A stretch of DNA of 64,000 nt from Rhizophagus irregularis (lineage: Eukaryota; Glomeromycota; Glomeromycetes; Glomerales; Glomeraceae). The position numbers and the translations under genes were made by a program. Below, in pieces: positions 1 to 11,130 of the stretch. Position 1 is the first letter of the stretch. Each line of letters starts with the position of its first letter. The stretch lies in contig NC_089454.1 in the NCBI RefSeq assembly GCF_026210795.1, positions 1,302,001 to 1,366,000 of the forward strand, written 5' to 3'. Below the pieces are notes generated by a model. That model was not told where the DNA came from. It saw only the letters and a list, made by a program, of their open reading frames with translations, and ran no database searches.

Positions 1-1461
1 GAGAAACAAAACAAGACTTTTATGCAAAACGTGGATGGGCACTGCATACTGTTTTGGTATATTCTAAAAATCAAGAAAGCAACGAATTAGAAATTCAAGC
101 ATTTGACCATTGGTCAAATGATAATAGACAGGACGCATGGTTTACTGCTTCATCCTTTGATGCAGTATTTACCTTACTCGATCCAAAGCCAAAATGGGTT
201 ATCGTAATGAGTGATAATGGCCCACACTACCATTGTTCAGAAACAATGGCATTGGTTCAAAATGGGCAGAATGGTATAATATTGAATGTAAAAAGTGGTG
301 TTTTTTAGAGGCAGGCGAAGCTAAAACCTCAATTGATAGTCACCATGCACAAGTAATAATCATATTTACTTTGCTTTTTTTGACAAATATATTCATTTGA
401 GCAATTCTCATCTCTTTTAATTCAATCAATCTAAGATCTCACATGCTATTAAGAGATATGTTCGATTAGGGTTTGATTTAACTACTGGTGAAGATATTGA
501 AAAGGCATTAGATGGTTTAAGTGGTACAGCAATAGCTTACTTGAAACCTAATCGTGATCAAAGGAGTCAAAGTAATGTTAAAACCATACCAGGAATTTCT
601 AATTGGTTTGAATGGTCTTGGCCAACGGAGGGTCCCTTAGCTGGATATATTTGTGCACGCGACCTTCCCAATTTTGGAGAAATGATGACTTTTTCTGTGA
701 GTAAATTTACTAAAACAGAACTTGTACAGCCTGAACCAATGGTGGGTGAACATTCCAAGGCTTCTTTAAAATGGACAATGCCAATATATCGAGCTTCAGG
801 CAAGCTTATTTTTTCAATGGCATTAATGGCGTTTCAATTTAATAGATCACACTTATTGTATGATTCATTTGAACAATTTTCATTTGGTAGTGACAAATAC
901 TAATCATTGGGATTTAAGAAGATGGACAGTTGATAAATTAAAAGATGAATTGAACAGAAGAAATATTCATTTTGATATTGGTATGAACAAGGTGAATTAG
1001 CGAATTTGTTGAAGCAAGAAATAGGAGAAGAATCACAAATTGGTGAAAAATCAAGAGAAGATTTCTCAAAAACAGATATAGATGAGTGAGTAAAAATTGG
1101 TTTTATTATGTAAAATAATTGATCAAATGTTCAAAAACTTTCAAAATATAATAGGAATCAAATATTTCACCTACAACTTGGATGGGCACTTAAATGCAAT
1201 CAGAAATATGGTAAAAAAGGCAGTGGAAAAAGACTAGTAAAAGAAGTAGTAACGGCGTTAACTCACTTTTTTATGGTTGGACAACGTGATCCTAGTGACC
1301 GATACACTGCAAAGGATATGCTGGATGGGTTGAAAAAAATGGCAGAGAATGGCGAAATTACAACTGAAGTAATACCTTCTCTAAAAACGATAGAAAATTG
1401 GATTACTAGATATTCAAGTTTATCGAAAAAAGAACATGCAGAACGGTTTTTAGAAGAATAA
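1..1461 (+). pseudogene. Decayed DDE-type transposase-like gene (5' end outside window)
   Basis: Three open stretches (54-308, 541-903, about 1170-1461) read as one broken protein. The first has the motif VIVMSDNGPHYH, which looks like the second catalytic Asp region of a DDE nuclease. Between them, out of frame, lies a conserved-looking piece (EAGEAKTSIDSHHA, then AIKRYVRLGFD). The second ORF holds TIPGISNWFEWSWP and PLAGYICARDLP. The last piece extends upstream of its Met (GWALKCNQKYGKKGSGKR) into a DPSDRYTAKDML region, probably DNA-binding or linker. Frameshifts and stops separate the blocks, so no intact product is made. I recall similar proteins as a repeated family in Rhizophagus genomes, but I cannot place the superfamily. 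The family identity is inference from memory of AMF repeats; the decay is seen directly. Confidence 0.55.
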
Positions 1462-2178
1462 ATGCATTGATAAATAAATTGCGAATAAAAGATTGTAATA
1501 AATTTTACGTTTTAAAATTGGTTATCCCAGACAACCAATAGTTTTGCTACAATGAAAAATACCTTTTTTGATAATATGAAATTTGTGTTTGACTTTCAGC
1601 AATTTCAATAAAAATTCGCCAAAAATAAACAAAATATGACTTTTTTATCTTTTTTTTTATTATTAGAACAAGTTTATTAAAATATAACCCCAAAATTTGA
1701 ACAAATATTAGAATTGTAAAGATCGAAATTATGAAAGAGCCTATATAATAAACTTTTTGAAATTAAAAAACAAAATTATCGAAAAGTCATTTTGATTGAA
1801 ACATGTGGTTATAATGACGTATTTACAAAAAGGAAGTGGCTGAAAATTGCATATAAATTTGTGTTACTTATTGGCTAATTTCCGTAATTTTCCAGAATTA
1901 ATTAGTGATCGGCAAAATTTTTGCCCCACGTTACACTGAGAATTTAATGTTACTGATCGGTGAATCACAAATTAATAGTGTTTGTTTGTTCGTGACTGAT
2001 TGCATGTGTATGATTTTGTCTTTCAACTAGCCTTGAATTATATGCTTCATGACGTTTTTGTAATGCAATCATAGTTGAATAATCCAGTTCTCCTATTGGA
2101 AGAAGATATCTATTAATAGAAAAATCTTTTCAAAATTATTAATTATATTAATACTTAATAATAATATATTGTTAAAAG
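1462..2178. other. AT-rich spacer, no gene seen
   Basis: Between two decayed mobile-element genes. There are no open frames of note, no clear terminal repeats and no tandem array. Short poly-T and poly-A runs only. Confidence 0.5.
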
Positions 2179-4740
2179 CTAATAATACCATACCATGCAG
2201 TGAAAGATTCTTGTAGTATTATTTAAAGTTGAAATAATTTGTTGTTGATAATTTTGATCATTAATATTCTCGTTCTCAATATTTGAAAAATTAAAAACAT
2301 TATCAATCGTGTTGGTAGTATGCTTGGAAGCTTGACTGATCGCATCAGAAACTTCTCTATCGATTTCAAAAAATTCATCTGGATTATCTGAACTTAATTC
2401 AATTCCAGTTGATACTTCTAAATTTTGCTCCTCTATTAGTATAAATAATTGTAATAATTTCTCATTTGGAGTAGAGTTCATATCAAGTGCTTTGGCAAGA
2501 TCCGATGCTAATTTATATGAAGTTTTAATAGTTGAAGTAATATCGGTATCTGATGGCCAAGTACACAATGTCATTAATTTGCTTGCATTAATATTTCCTA
2601 TATTATAATCAAAATGGTATCCTATTTTAAAAAAAAATATATCAAAATTAGATAAATAATTTAATAAATATATTCGTAATTATTAATTATACCCTTACCT
2701 TCACACACAGATTTTCTTTTTCTAATATAATATTTTTTGTTCTTAATGCTTTGGCGCATTGAGAAATTTTTGGAACTAATTGTAATAATTCAGAATAATT
2801 AAAATCTGAATTAATTTGACATGCCATATCAAAAAAGTGTTCACAAGCCTCTGATCCATGCATCCATGGTAAAAATGGATAATTTGGGTAATATTCCCGA
2901 TGTGCTTTTACCAATAAAACCATAGACTTCGCAAGAGAAGTAAAAATTGCGAAGCTTTGATCCACTAAAAAATTCTTGCTCACAGAAACAAAATCGGAAT
3001 ACTTTTCACTTATATTCGTTATATATTCTTTTCAAATTCGTAGGAAAAAAAAGGATGTCATTGACATTTTAATTCTTTCTAATGGAGTTATTTCACGGTT
3101 TAAGTAACTATCAATAAGTTTACCTAATAACAAATTTAAAAGATATATTAAAAATAATGAAAAAATTTTATTATTTATAATAAAATTATTTTTATCCAAC
3201 TTATTACCCATAATAAAAAGGTATACAAAAAGTCCTTGTATGTCTTCAATATCACGGCAATTTTGTAGATTTCTTGAACAAAATACACGATATGCTGCAC
3301 CATCGTCTTGGCGGTCAAGCTTTATTACATGATAAGGTTTGACAATTTTAATAATTGTTCAAATCATGCTGTTGACTTTCCTAAAGTAAGAAGACATGCA
3401 CCAGACATAATTGCATTCCGACTAGTTTTTTTGGCGTGTTTAGGGTCTTGTACATGGATAATAGGGCCTATATTTGGAAAAACTAGACAGCTAAAATCAA
3501 CACCAAGTTTTTTATTTTGAAAAGTTAACAGCTCACTTGTTGAATATAATTGGATTGCAACTTGAGCTTTGAATTCAACAATAGCACCATCTGATCCAAT
3601 TGATAGTATCGGAAGGTTAAGCTGTGGTGCTATTTGAGTTAATAATTCTTGATGAAAGCTGGTTATAGTTGATGCATTATCAGATCTGTCATTTACAATT
3701 AATGCAATAATTACTGGAGGGAAGTTTGGTAATGGTATCTAATAATTGGTAAAATAGAATAGTAAATCATTATTAATATAATTAAGGGATTTAGTCATTT
3801 AGATAAATAAATTACCTGCAATATATAAGCACGAACATCCTTCGCAATCGCTTTTTTTGTTTTAATATCATTAATAATTGGTTGAATATCTTTATATGTA
3901 TTAATTTTAGTTTGTTCAATTGGTAACGTTGATCTACTGATACAGCCTAAAATAGAACTATAATGAAGAGCAGGTTTCAACTTGGTATTATCTGACATAG
4001 CAACAATTAGTCCCGATAATTTAGTGTATCGATAAGCCTTTTAAATTTGGCAACATTCTCAAATGTAAGAGCAGGATTTGTAAGTGTATTTTCATTGTTA
4101 GTCCAGAGTTTACTATTATTTTTTTATAATAAAGATATTTTTTAGAAAAAATTTCAAATAATATTAATAAATAAATAAATAAATAAAATAAATAAAATAC
4201 CGTATATTTTGAATTGTACGTCCTTCCAAATTTTGACGAAAAAGATCAAGAGCTCGAGTACTAAAACTTCCTAATAATAAGAAAATTTGTAAAATCTTCA
4301 TTATATTGAATATTTTGTTTGCCTTTATTATTATCTTTACAAATTGCAGCTTGAACCATTACATCACAAAGTCCCGTAAATACAGGTTTTTCTTTAAATG
4401 CACCATTATTTGCTTTATCTGCTAATGTAATCCATACATTTGTATTATAATCATCTTTAATAATAGTTCAAATTTCATGAAGATCCTAATTTTGCAAATG
4501 TTTTTTTAAAGAATTATTTATTCTCAAAATAGAATTTTGACGTAAATTTGAGATTTTCAGGTGCAGGTTTTGGTATAGTAAGACAATGATTTAATATGGG
4601 ATTATACTTTAGTGTTAAGCATTCGTCACAAATTGTTTTTCCAGATTCAGAATATCCTATGCATTCTTTAGCACGCACAGCAACACCTATTAATAATATT
4701 TGGAAAAGATTTTTATTAATAATCGTTAAAGATAAAAAAT
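2179..4740 (-). pseudogene. Decayed AMF mobile-element protein (unclassified transposase-like)
   Basis: Reading the minus strand from about 4740 down, one protein can be followed through several frames. It starts with a Cys-rich start region (KTICDECLTLKYNPILNHC), then NFPPVIIALIVNDRSDNAST, then PILSIGSDGAIVEFKAQ with a conserved Asp, then the block PFLPWMHGSEACEHFF (2687-2983), and finally a C-terminal part with TLCTWPSDTDI (2179-2574). In-frame stops and shifts occur throughout, so it is non-functional. The block order resembles a multicopy AMF family whose enzymatic class I cannot name. A short AATA tandem run at about 4165-4200 lies inside. The upstream end is cut exactly where the pogo element at 4744 begins, so the younger element inserted into it. 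Confidence 0.5.
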
Positions 4741-4743
4741 ATA

Positions 4744-4769
4744 CTGTATATCGCGGGCCACAGTACCCC
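4744..4769 (+). repeat. Left terminal inverted repeat of pogo element
   Basis: Core GCGGGCCACAGTACCCC is shared with the inverted right end; preceded by TA. Mismatches to the other end at positions 2 and 9 only. Confidence 0.9.
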
Positions 4770-5006
4770 CCTATGCACAGTACCCCTTTAAAAAAATTTA
4801 TCGGAATTTTAAAGTACCCGGATACTTTACATAGAAATCTTCAATTTAAAATCTTATAATTTGTAAAATACCCGGGGTATAAATCCCGGATACAACTTTA
4901 TTTATTAAAACGGAGTATTATTTATTAGTTATTCATTATTGTAATACAAATATATTTATAGTAATATACTCCTTAATCGATTCTTTATTTCTAATTATAT
5001 GCAAGT

Positions 5007-6571
5007 TTAATAATTAGCAATTTTATTTGATAAAATGGAATAAAATAATATAAAAAAATTTACCTTATATACTTTTTTTAATTCGCTTAGTCTATGACGC
5101 ATTTCTCCATGATCATCAGAATCTTGGTAATCATAATTACCATCATCTTCCTCTTTCTCACTTTCACTTTTGTCATTAACTTCTTCCCGACCAACTTCAA
5201 CAACAACTTTAAATTCCCATTTATTCTCGTAGTTAGTTTCTTCGGGATATTCTTCTTCATAATTTTCATCGGTTGAGTTATCAAAATTTTCTAACACTTC
5301 GTTATTTCTATTCAATAAATTATCATGATCAAAAATACAATCATCTTCCGAACCATCAATATTTGTCGAAACTCCACAACTTTTAAAGGATCTTTGAATA
5401 AGATTTTCATCAACTTCATCCCATGACTCTTTAACCCATGTTGCGACTGTTGAATAAGAAGGTCTTTTAATCTTTCCCGCTGGAGTAAAAGTATGAATAT
5501 TTGATATCATCCAATTATTATACCGATCTTTAACCTATAATTTCACTAATATTAGTAACTAATAAGAATAAAATTGAAGTAAAAAGATCGAATAATTACC
5601 TTAGATTTAAAACTCTTATTAATTGCAACGTCTAATGGTTGCAATTTGGATGTACAACCGCCAGGAATTACGGCAATGTTTGTATTTTTTTCCACAAATC
5701 GATTTTTGACAGAATTTACTATATGCCCACGAAAAGAATCTAATACTAACATAGAACGTGGATTTCCAAAACGGTTCCTTGAAGTCCAAACGTTCTCAAC
5801 CCACCACAACATTTCCTGTTCGTTAACCCACCCTTTTTCATTAGCTCTTATGTAAATACCGTGTGGAAAATTTTCTTTCAGAATATTTTTCAGTTTGAAA
5901 ATGCAAACTGCAGGAAGTTTCGTACCGTCAGCCATACATGCAAGTATAACTGTAAATGATGATCGTTCATGACCAGTTGTACGAATACTTACCGTTTTTG
6001 CTCCTTTTTGGTTTATAGTTGTATTACTCAGCAAATCAAACCACATGGGCGTTTCATCCATATTGCCTATATATTTTAGTTCATATTTATTATGAATTCT
6101 TAGGTACATAATATAACTCAAAAAAATATTTTGCTTTTCAATTAAATCTGATGGCAGTTGCTGTGCTACTGTTGTTCTACGATGCTCACTAAGGTCATAT
6201 CTTCCTAGAAATCCTTTAAGCCACTTATTAGAAAATTTGAACCCAGCAATACCCGGATTATTTGCTAATAATTCTGGACTTTTGGATAAGGAAATGGCTT
6301 TATTGGTAATTAATTTTCGAGTAACGGCATTTCCATTGGCTCTTTTTTCACTTATCCATGCAAATAAATCATCTTCTAATTTCGGATATCTGGCAGGTTT
6401 ACCCGGATGAAGTTTAGCCACATGAGGAGCAGTCGTTAACAAAGTTCCTTTTTTATTTTTCCAATCACGCAGTTGTTTGGGCTGAATATCAAATCTTTTG
6501 GCAGTTCCACGTATATTTCTATTATTATTTTCATAATAATGCACTATCATTAATTTTCCCTTACATTCCAT
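5007..6571 (-). CDS. pogo/Tigger-like DDE transposase (two exons)
   Basis: Exon 1 is 6571-5600 (324 codons) and exon 2 is 5534-5007. The 65-nt intron has a GT donor at 5599 and an AG acceptor next to 5534, and the frame is kept. The first ~50 residues form a helix-turn-helix of Psq/CENP-B type (RGTAKRFDIQPKQLRDWKNK). A second HTH, CENPB/Tc5-like, follows around residues 70-130 (SNKWLKGFLGRYDLS). The DDE core shows all three acids: GNMDETPMW, SMLVLDSFRGH and LQPLDVAINKSFK. Exon 2 begins with a typical post-catalytic block (TVATWVKESWDEVDENLIQRSFKSCGVS) and ends in an acidic tail. About 500 aa in total, as usual for pogo transposases. No inactivating change is visible. The extreme C-terminus may contain one more intron (GT sites near the end). 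Confidence 0.85.
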
Positions 6572-6954
6572 TGTCTTCGTTTCTTTTGTGGTAAACGATT
6601 GCGTGTTTTTTTATTTTTCTTGTTGCCATTTTACTTTTAGCAGAAAGAAAAAAAAAACGCGTAAAATAAAGACACGTAAATCAAACAAAGACATTTTTAT
6701 GTATGAATAGGGGTATTTAGATAAGTAATTTTGTGTAAAATATCTTGAAAAAGTATCAAGATATGAGAAATAGGATACATTTAGAAATTCTTAACAAGAG
6801 ATTACATCATAGTGATTATCCATAATACTCGGATATTATACATGGCAAGTACCCCGGGTATTTTAAAAATCCTGTACCCCTCCTATGTATAGTACCCACT
6901 CATGTAATATACCCCCGGGTACAGGTCCAAATGCCCAAAATTTGCAAGATACCC

Positions 6955-6980
6955 GGGGTACTGTGGCCCGCAATATACGG
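6955..6980 (-). repeat. Right terminal inverted repeat of pogo element
   Basis: Inverted copy of the left end (GGGGTACTGTGGCCCGC...), followed directly by TA at 6981-6982. Confidence 0.9.
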
Positions 6981-7005
6981 TATTAAATATACAGATAAAA
7001 TTTAG

Positions 7006-8436
7006 ACTTTTTCTCCTTTTCATTTTTACGAAAATTTCTGCAAAAATTTTATTTAAATTTTTTCACTTTATTTAAAATTTTTTACATAAAATAAAAATGT
7101 CGACTATCTGAAGAAAACTTTTTAAAGTTTATTTCAGCAGAAGGGGAGTCATTTTTATCTTATACAACTTTTCAGCTTGGACAGTTTGTTGAGAACGGCT
7201 TCCTAAAAACACTATTTGATAAAAATCCACAACAACCGATGGATAAAGCACAGCTTTTAGTAGATATATTTGGCAAGTAAGCCAACCTGAACAACTTTAC
7301 TCAACAAGCGGTGGCGACGAATATACAACCTTCCACTTTTTCACTAAAATTTTCTATAGCTCTTTACGCTTCGTCTAGGTTGTGGGATTATTTTGCTACC
7401 AGCGCCTATACAAGATTTGGTGATATGGGTGATTCAGAGTCAGAATGTCCTACGAATTTGGATCTACATTTTTATCAACTCTGAAAACCAAAACCAGTAC
7501 ATGTTACACCCCAATACTGCCTGATGTGGAAATGACTTCTGTTGATCAAACTGTGACACCCATAACTTCCCAGAAGAAAGATAAACAAAGGCGCGTGTTG
7601 CAGAAAATAAACAAGTTATACACCAATCAATTACGGCAAATCCTGATGCACAAACACCAGACAAACAACCCCTATTCTTGGGGGCGAAAACTACCGCACC
7701 TGGGACCACACATATACTGACAGGATACAAAGAAAGTGATGACGAGCGAGAGCAAGTCAGAGATATTATTGTATATGATATTCCGTATACCTGGGACGTT
7801 GAGAAAATCTTAGGAGAATTAACGTTATGGGGCAAAACCTTGAAGTTATCATTAAAATGGCAACATAAATACCAGACTCTTCGAGTTAAAATAGTTTTGA
7901 ACTCATTTACCCTTCCCCAATTTAACAAGTTCTGGACGATTGACCTGGGAGGTATACCTGTGAGATGGTTCCCCGCAAGTTGGACTTTACGAAAAAGAAA
8001 ATAACGTGAAAAGTTCCAAGCTGTCATTCATGATATTCTGAAAGAAATGATGATGGCTACCTTGTGGAATGACCATATTTTTAACAGCGTGCGGTGCTAG
8101 CGCATTTAAAATAATACAAATAAGTAAAGGTAAAAGAAAGCTTGTAGGATATTTTGAGAATTGAGAGGCCACACTCAAGGCCTTAGGAACTCCTCAAGTT
8201 TGCCTGGAGAATCACTAGGAGTTGCGATGGTGTCAACACTCTTTACCTACCTTGAAGAAAGCACCAACCAAACAAAAGGCAAAGAATGTTCCTGATAAGA
8301 AGCCCAGGAAATCCGTGCAACAATCTGGTAATGTTAATCTTAAGAAGAAGGACCAGAATTCCTTGACTAGTGCTAAGAAGCAAGCTAAATCTACTAAAGA
8401 CTCGTTGAAGAATCCCAAATTTTAGAAGTCGAAGTC
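7006..8436 (+). mobile_element. ORF1-only non-LTR-like retroposon, copy 1 (3' truncated, decayed)
   Basis: Starts 25 bp after the pogo element with the same 5' leader (CTCCTTTTCATTTTTACG) as the copies at 11131-13277 and 39946-42125. It encodes, in broken frames, the N-terminal block (FLSYTTFQLGQFVENGFLK), a Pro/Thr linker with DVEM, an RRM-like block at 7678-8004 (VYDIPYTWDVEKILGELTLWG ... GGIPVRWFPASWTLRKRK) and a Lys-rich tail at 8222-8425. The copy breaks off at about 8436, in the middle of the KSKSN motif, and continues directly into a CACTA transposase fragment. It lacks the A-rich 3' tail and TSD seen in the other copies. Confidence 0.7.
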
Positions 8437-8576
8437 CAATTCTCATCTTGGCTTGATGCTGAATTTTGATTGGTTTCAGCCATATGATAGTACCATTTAC
8501 AGTATCGGTGTTATATACACCGCTATATGCAATTTGCCATGCGATATCCGATTTAGACGTGACTGATATCAGAGAT
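8437..8576 (+). pseudogene. Tnp2 (CACTA) transposase fragment
   Basis: Encodes HLGLMLNFDWFQPYDSTIYS and then GVIYTAICNLPCDIRFRR. This matches the region NLGIMINLNWFQPF...GVICNLQREIRF of the Tnp2-like gene at 17.1 kb and the equivalent at 25.9 kb. Only about 45 residues remain. It joins the retroposon copy without a spacer, so it marks a recombination or insertion breakpoint. Confidence 0.7.
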
Positions 8577-8800
8577 CGAATTTGCCGATTGCTGAAAGTA
8601 GGAACAATTTAAAGATACCGTCATGTTAATTATCTAAACGAATTGTGCTAGGAATGAACTCACCTTTAATCAATCAACGCAACCATTAAATGGCACGACC
8701 ACTATATCTTCACCGCTAACAACAAACTGAAGGCTTTTCGCTCCTTTTGTCTTTGAAGTATCCGTTACGAGATAGTATTCCCAACGTGTGATTTTACAAA
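8577..8800. other. Unclassified spacer
   Basis: No open frame and no repeat I can name between the CACTA fragment and the 163-bp dispersed repeat. Confidence 0.4.
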
Positions 8801-8963
8801 AAATGTCCGCCCTTGATGTGGAAGGTACTTAGGAACCACATTGTCTCCTGATTAATGAGACCCTAGATCAGAGGAGGCTAGTTTATCAGGTACAAGCACC
8901 TTACAACTTCATCCCTAGGTAGTCAAAAATCTTGGGTGGTTCCAGACCACAGCGTACTATATG
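8801..8963 (-). repeat. Dispersed ~163-bp repeat D, copy 1
   Basis: Highly similar, in inverted orientation, to 33434-33597. Both share GTACGCTGTGGTCTGGAACC at one end and CTTCCACATCAAGGGCGGAC at the other. It has a G+C content well above its surroundings. The inner segment GGTTCCTAAGTACC is only a weak match to a pol III B box. Class unknown; a SINE-like origin is possible. Confidence 0.7.
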
Positions 8964-9033
8964 TAAAAATATGCATGAAAAAAAATACATAACTAGAATG
9001 TTATATCAAAAAAAGTATACCTATTATTACTTA

Positions 9034-9307
9034 CCATAATACCATTAGACCCATCAGTCAGGCTTGCCTCTAAATGAAGTTTATCAAAATCGGTATATAT
9101 ACATTTCATTTCTGATCGCTAAAAACGAATAAAGTTTATTTTGTTAGAAGTGAAGATCAGTACAAATATTCGCTTACCATTTTTAAAGTTACACTCAGTA
9201 AAATGAAAATCGAAAGAAATATGCAACGTCGTTCTATATTTCACTTCAATTGAGTGTGAGGAGCAAAGAAGCATTAAATTCATCAAAAAATTGGCATGTT
9301 CTCGCAC
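9034..9307 (-). pseudogene. Two-exon remnant of an unknown gene
   Basis: On the minus strand, an exon at 9307-9179 is preceded by a good acceptor (TTTTTATAG). It ends at a GTAAGC donor, skips ~57 nt to a TTTTTAG acceptor, and continues as RSEMKCIYTDFDKLHLEAS..., ending in another GTAAGT donor at 9033. The protein pieces (MREHANFLMNLMLLCSSHS, ISFDFHFTECNFKNG) are not recognised. The three well-formed splice signals argue for a real former gene. No start and no downstream exons were found. Confidence 0.3.
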
Positions 9308-9639
9308 CTATAAAAACAGGAGGATATTTGAAACACAACTCAATGAAACCTGTTTTACAAAAAGGAAATAGTGAAGGTTAGCGATAAATAACAGATTCTG
9401 TATCTGTCTCCAGAATAAAATTGGAATATTCCCGTTTACGATTGTTGAATGTGAAAGTGCTTATTATTATTAATTTGTTATAAACTCGTTCAGCTGAGTA
9501 ACTGACATACCAGTATATCAACCATTGTCAGTGAACGAGTCCAATAATTTTACACCATATATTATGGACGTAGAAAGTAAATGGCGATATAATAAGCAAA
9601 AATAAACAAAAAATAGGTAACGCATTCGTAAGATGGTAT

Positions 9640-9755
9640 AAGAAAAATTTGCAAATAAGCAAAACGGCAAAAAGAAGAAAAATTCGCAAATAGGCAAACG
9701 GCAAAAAAAAGAAAAATTTGCAAATAGGCAAAACGGTAAAAAAAATATTTGTTTC
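9640..9755 (+). repeat. Short tandem repeat, ~35-bp unit, 3 copies
   Basis: Three units built on GAAAAATTTGCAAATAGGCA followed by AACGGCAAAA. Noncoding. Confidence 0.7.
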
Positions 9756-10098
9756 CTGTTGTAAACAAAATGTGCTTATTTCCATATTTATCGTAATCAA
9801 ACAGAAATCTGACCAATCAGATTAAATTTCGATGATCCAGATCACTAATAAAATTGGACTATTTACGTATTATAACTAGAGCTCTGAACGGGTTGGGTCA
9901 GGTCGGGTTACCTGGTTAATCTGAACTAAAATTTTTTTTCAGGTCAGGTCGGGTCGGGTAAACCGTTCTGACCCGACCTGACCCATTTGACCCGAAAGTA
10001 TTCGGGTCACTTTGGGTAACTCAGGTTACTTGAAGTTTTATTATTAAATATTGTAAAAAAACGTTTTGTAACGTTTTTTACTTTTTGTTTTTATATAT

Positions 10099-11040
10099 AA
10101 AACGCCGAAACTATTTGTTTTGGCATTTTTCCTTTTGATTTTACATGTAAAAATGCCGAAACTGATAGTTTCGGCATTTTTTTTTCAATTGTACATGTAA
10201 AAATGCTGGAATCATTAGTTCCGGCATTTTTCTTTTTGATTTTACATGTAAAAACGCCGAAACTGATAGTTTTGGCATTTATTTTTCAATTTTACATGTA
10301 AAAACGCTGGAATAATTAGTTCCAGCATTTTTCCTTTTTGATTTTACATGTAAAAACGCTGAAACTGATAGTTTCGGCATTTTTTTTTCAATTTTACATG
10401 TAAAAATGCCGGAATCATTAGTTCTGGCATTTTTCCTTTGATTTTACATATAAAAATGCATAAACTGATAGTTTCGGCATTTTTTTTCAATTGTACATGT
10501 AAAAACGCCAGAATCATTAGTTCCAGCATTTTTCTTTTTGATTTTACATGTAAAAATGCCAGAATCATTAGTTTTGGCGGGTTTCTTTTGATTTTAAATG
10601 TAAAAATACCGAAACTGATAGTTTTGGCGTTTATTTTTTGATTTTACATGTAAAAATGCTGGAATCATTAGTTCCGGCATTTTTCCTTTTTGATTTTACA
10701 TGTAAAAATGCCGAAACTGATAGTTTCGGCGTTTTTTTTCAATTTTACATGTAAAAACGCCAGAATCATTAGTTCTGGCGTTTTTCTTTTTGATTTTACA
10801 TGTAAAAACGACTAAACTGATAGTTTCGGCGTTTATTTTTTGATTTTACATGTAAAAGCGCCGGAATAATTAGTTCCGGCATTTTTCTTTTTTGGTTTTA
10901 CATGTAAAAATGCCGGAATCATTAGTTATGGCATTTTTCTTTTTGATTTTACATGTAAAAATGCCGAAACTGATAGTTTTAGCGTTTTTTTTTAATTTTA
11001 CATGTAAAACCGCTGGAATCATTATAAGTTTTGGCGTTAT
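10099..11040. repeat. Minisatellite of ~50-bp palindromic units, about 19 copies
   Basis: Two unit types largely alternate. Type A carries the hairpin GCCGAAACtgataGTTTCGGC. Type B carries GCCGGAATcattAGTTCCGGC. Between all units lies a second palindrome, TTTTACATGTAAAA. I count about 9 A and 10 B units. Many stem changes are compensated or G-T pairs (for example GCTGGAAT with AGTTCCGGC or AGTTCCAGC). Frames that cross the array are artefacts. Confidence 0.85.
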
Positions 11041-11130
11041 TTAATTTATTTGACCCAAATATATGTCAGGTCAACGGGTCTGGTCAGGTACCGACCAGCA
11101 CTGACCCGACCTGTGTCAGGTCATGAATTT

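Larger units (their letters stand above)
4744..6980 (-). mobile_element. pogo-type DNA transposon, apparently complete
   Basis: A 2237-bp element bounded by 26-bp terminal inverted repeats (24 of 26 positions match) and flanked on both sides by TA (4742-4743 and 6981-6982), the target duplication of the Tc1/mariner-pogo superfamily. It carries one two-exon transposase gene on the minus strand with no stop or frameshift. Both subterminal zones repeat the short motif TACCCGG many times in both orientations, probably transposase binding sites (inference). Intact ends plus an intact gene suggest recent, possibly current, activity. Confidence 0.85.

Noticed and set aside
5087-5284. Frames overlapping the acidic tail of the pogo transposase
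   Set aside because: Low-complexity shadows of the Asp/Glu-rich exon 2.
10344-10641. ORFs of 67-74 codons on both strands of the palindromic array
   Set aside because: They repeat the same short peptide with each unit and exist on both strands because the units are palindromic.
10099-11040. CRISPR-like array
   Set aside because: Units are ~50 bp and palindromic throughout with no unique spacers, in a eukaryotic genome inside a transposon.
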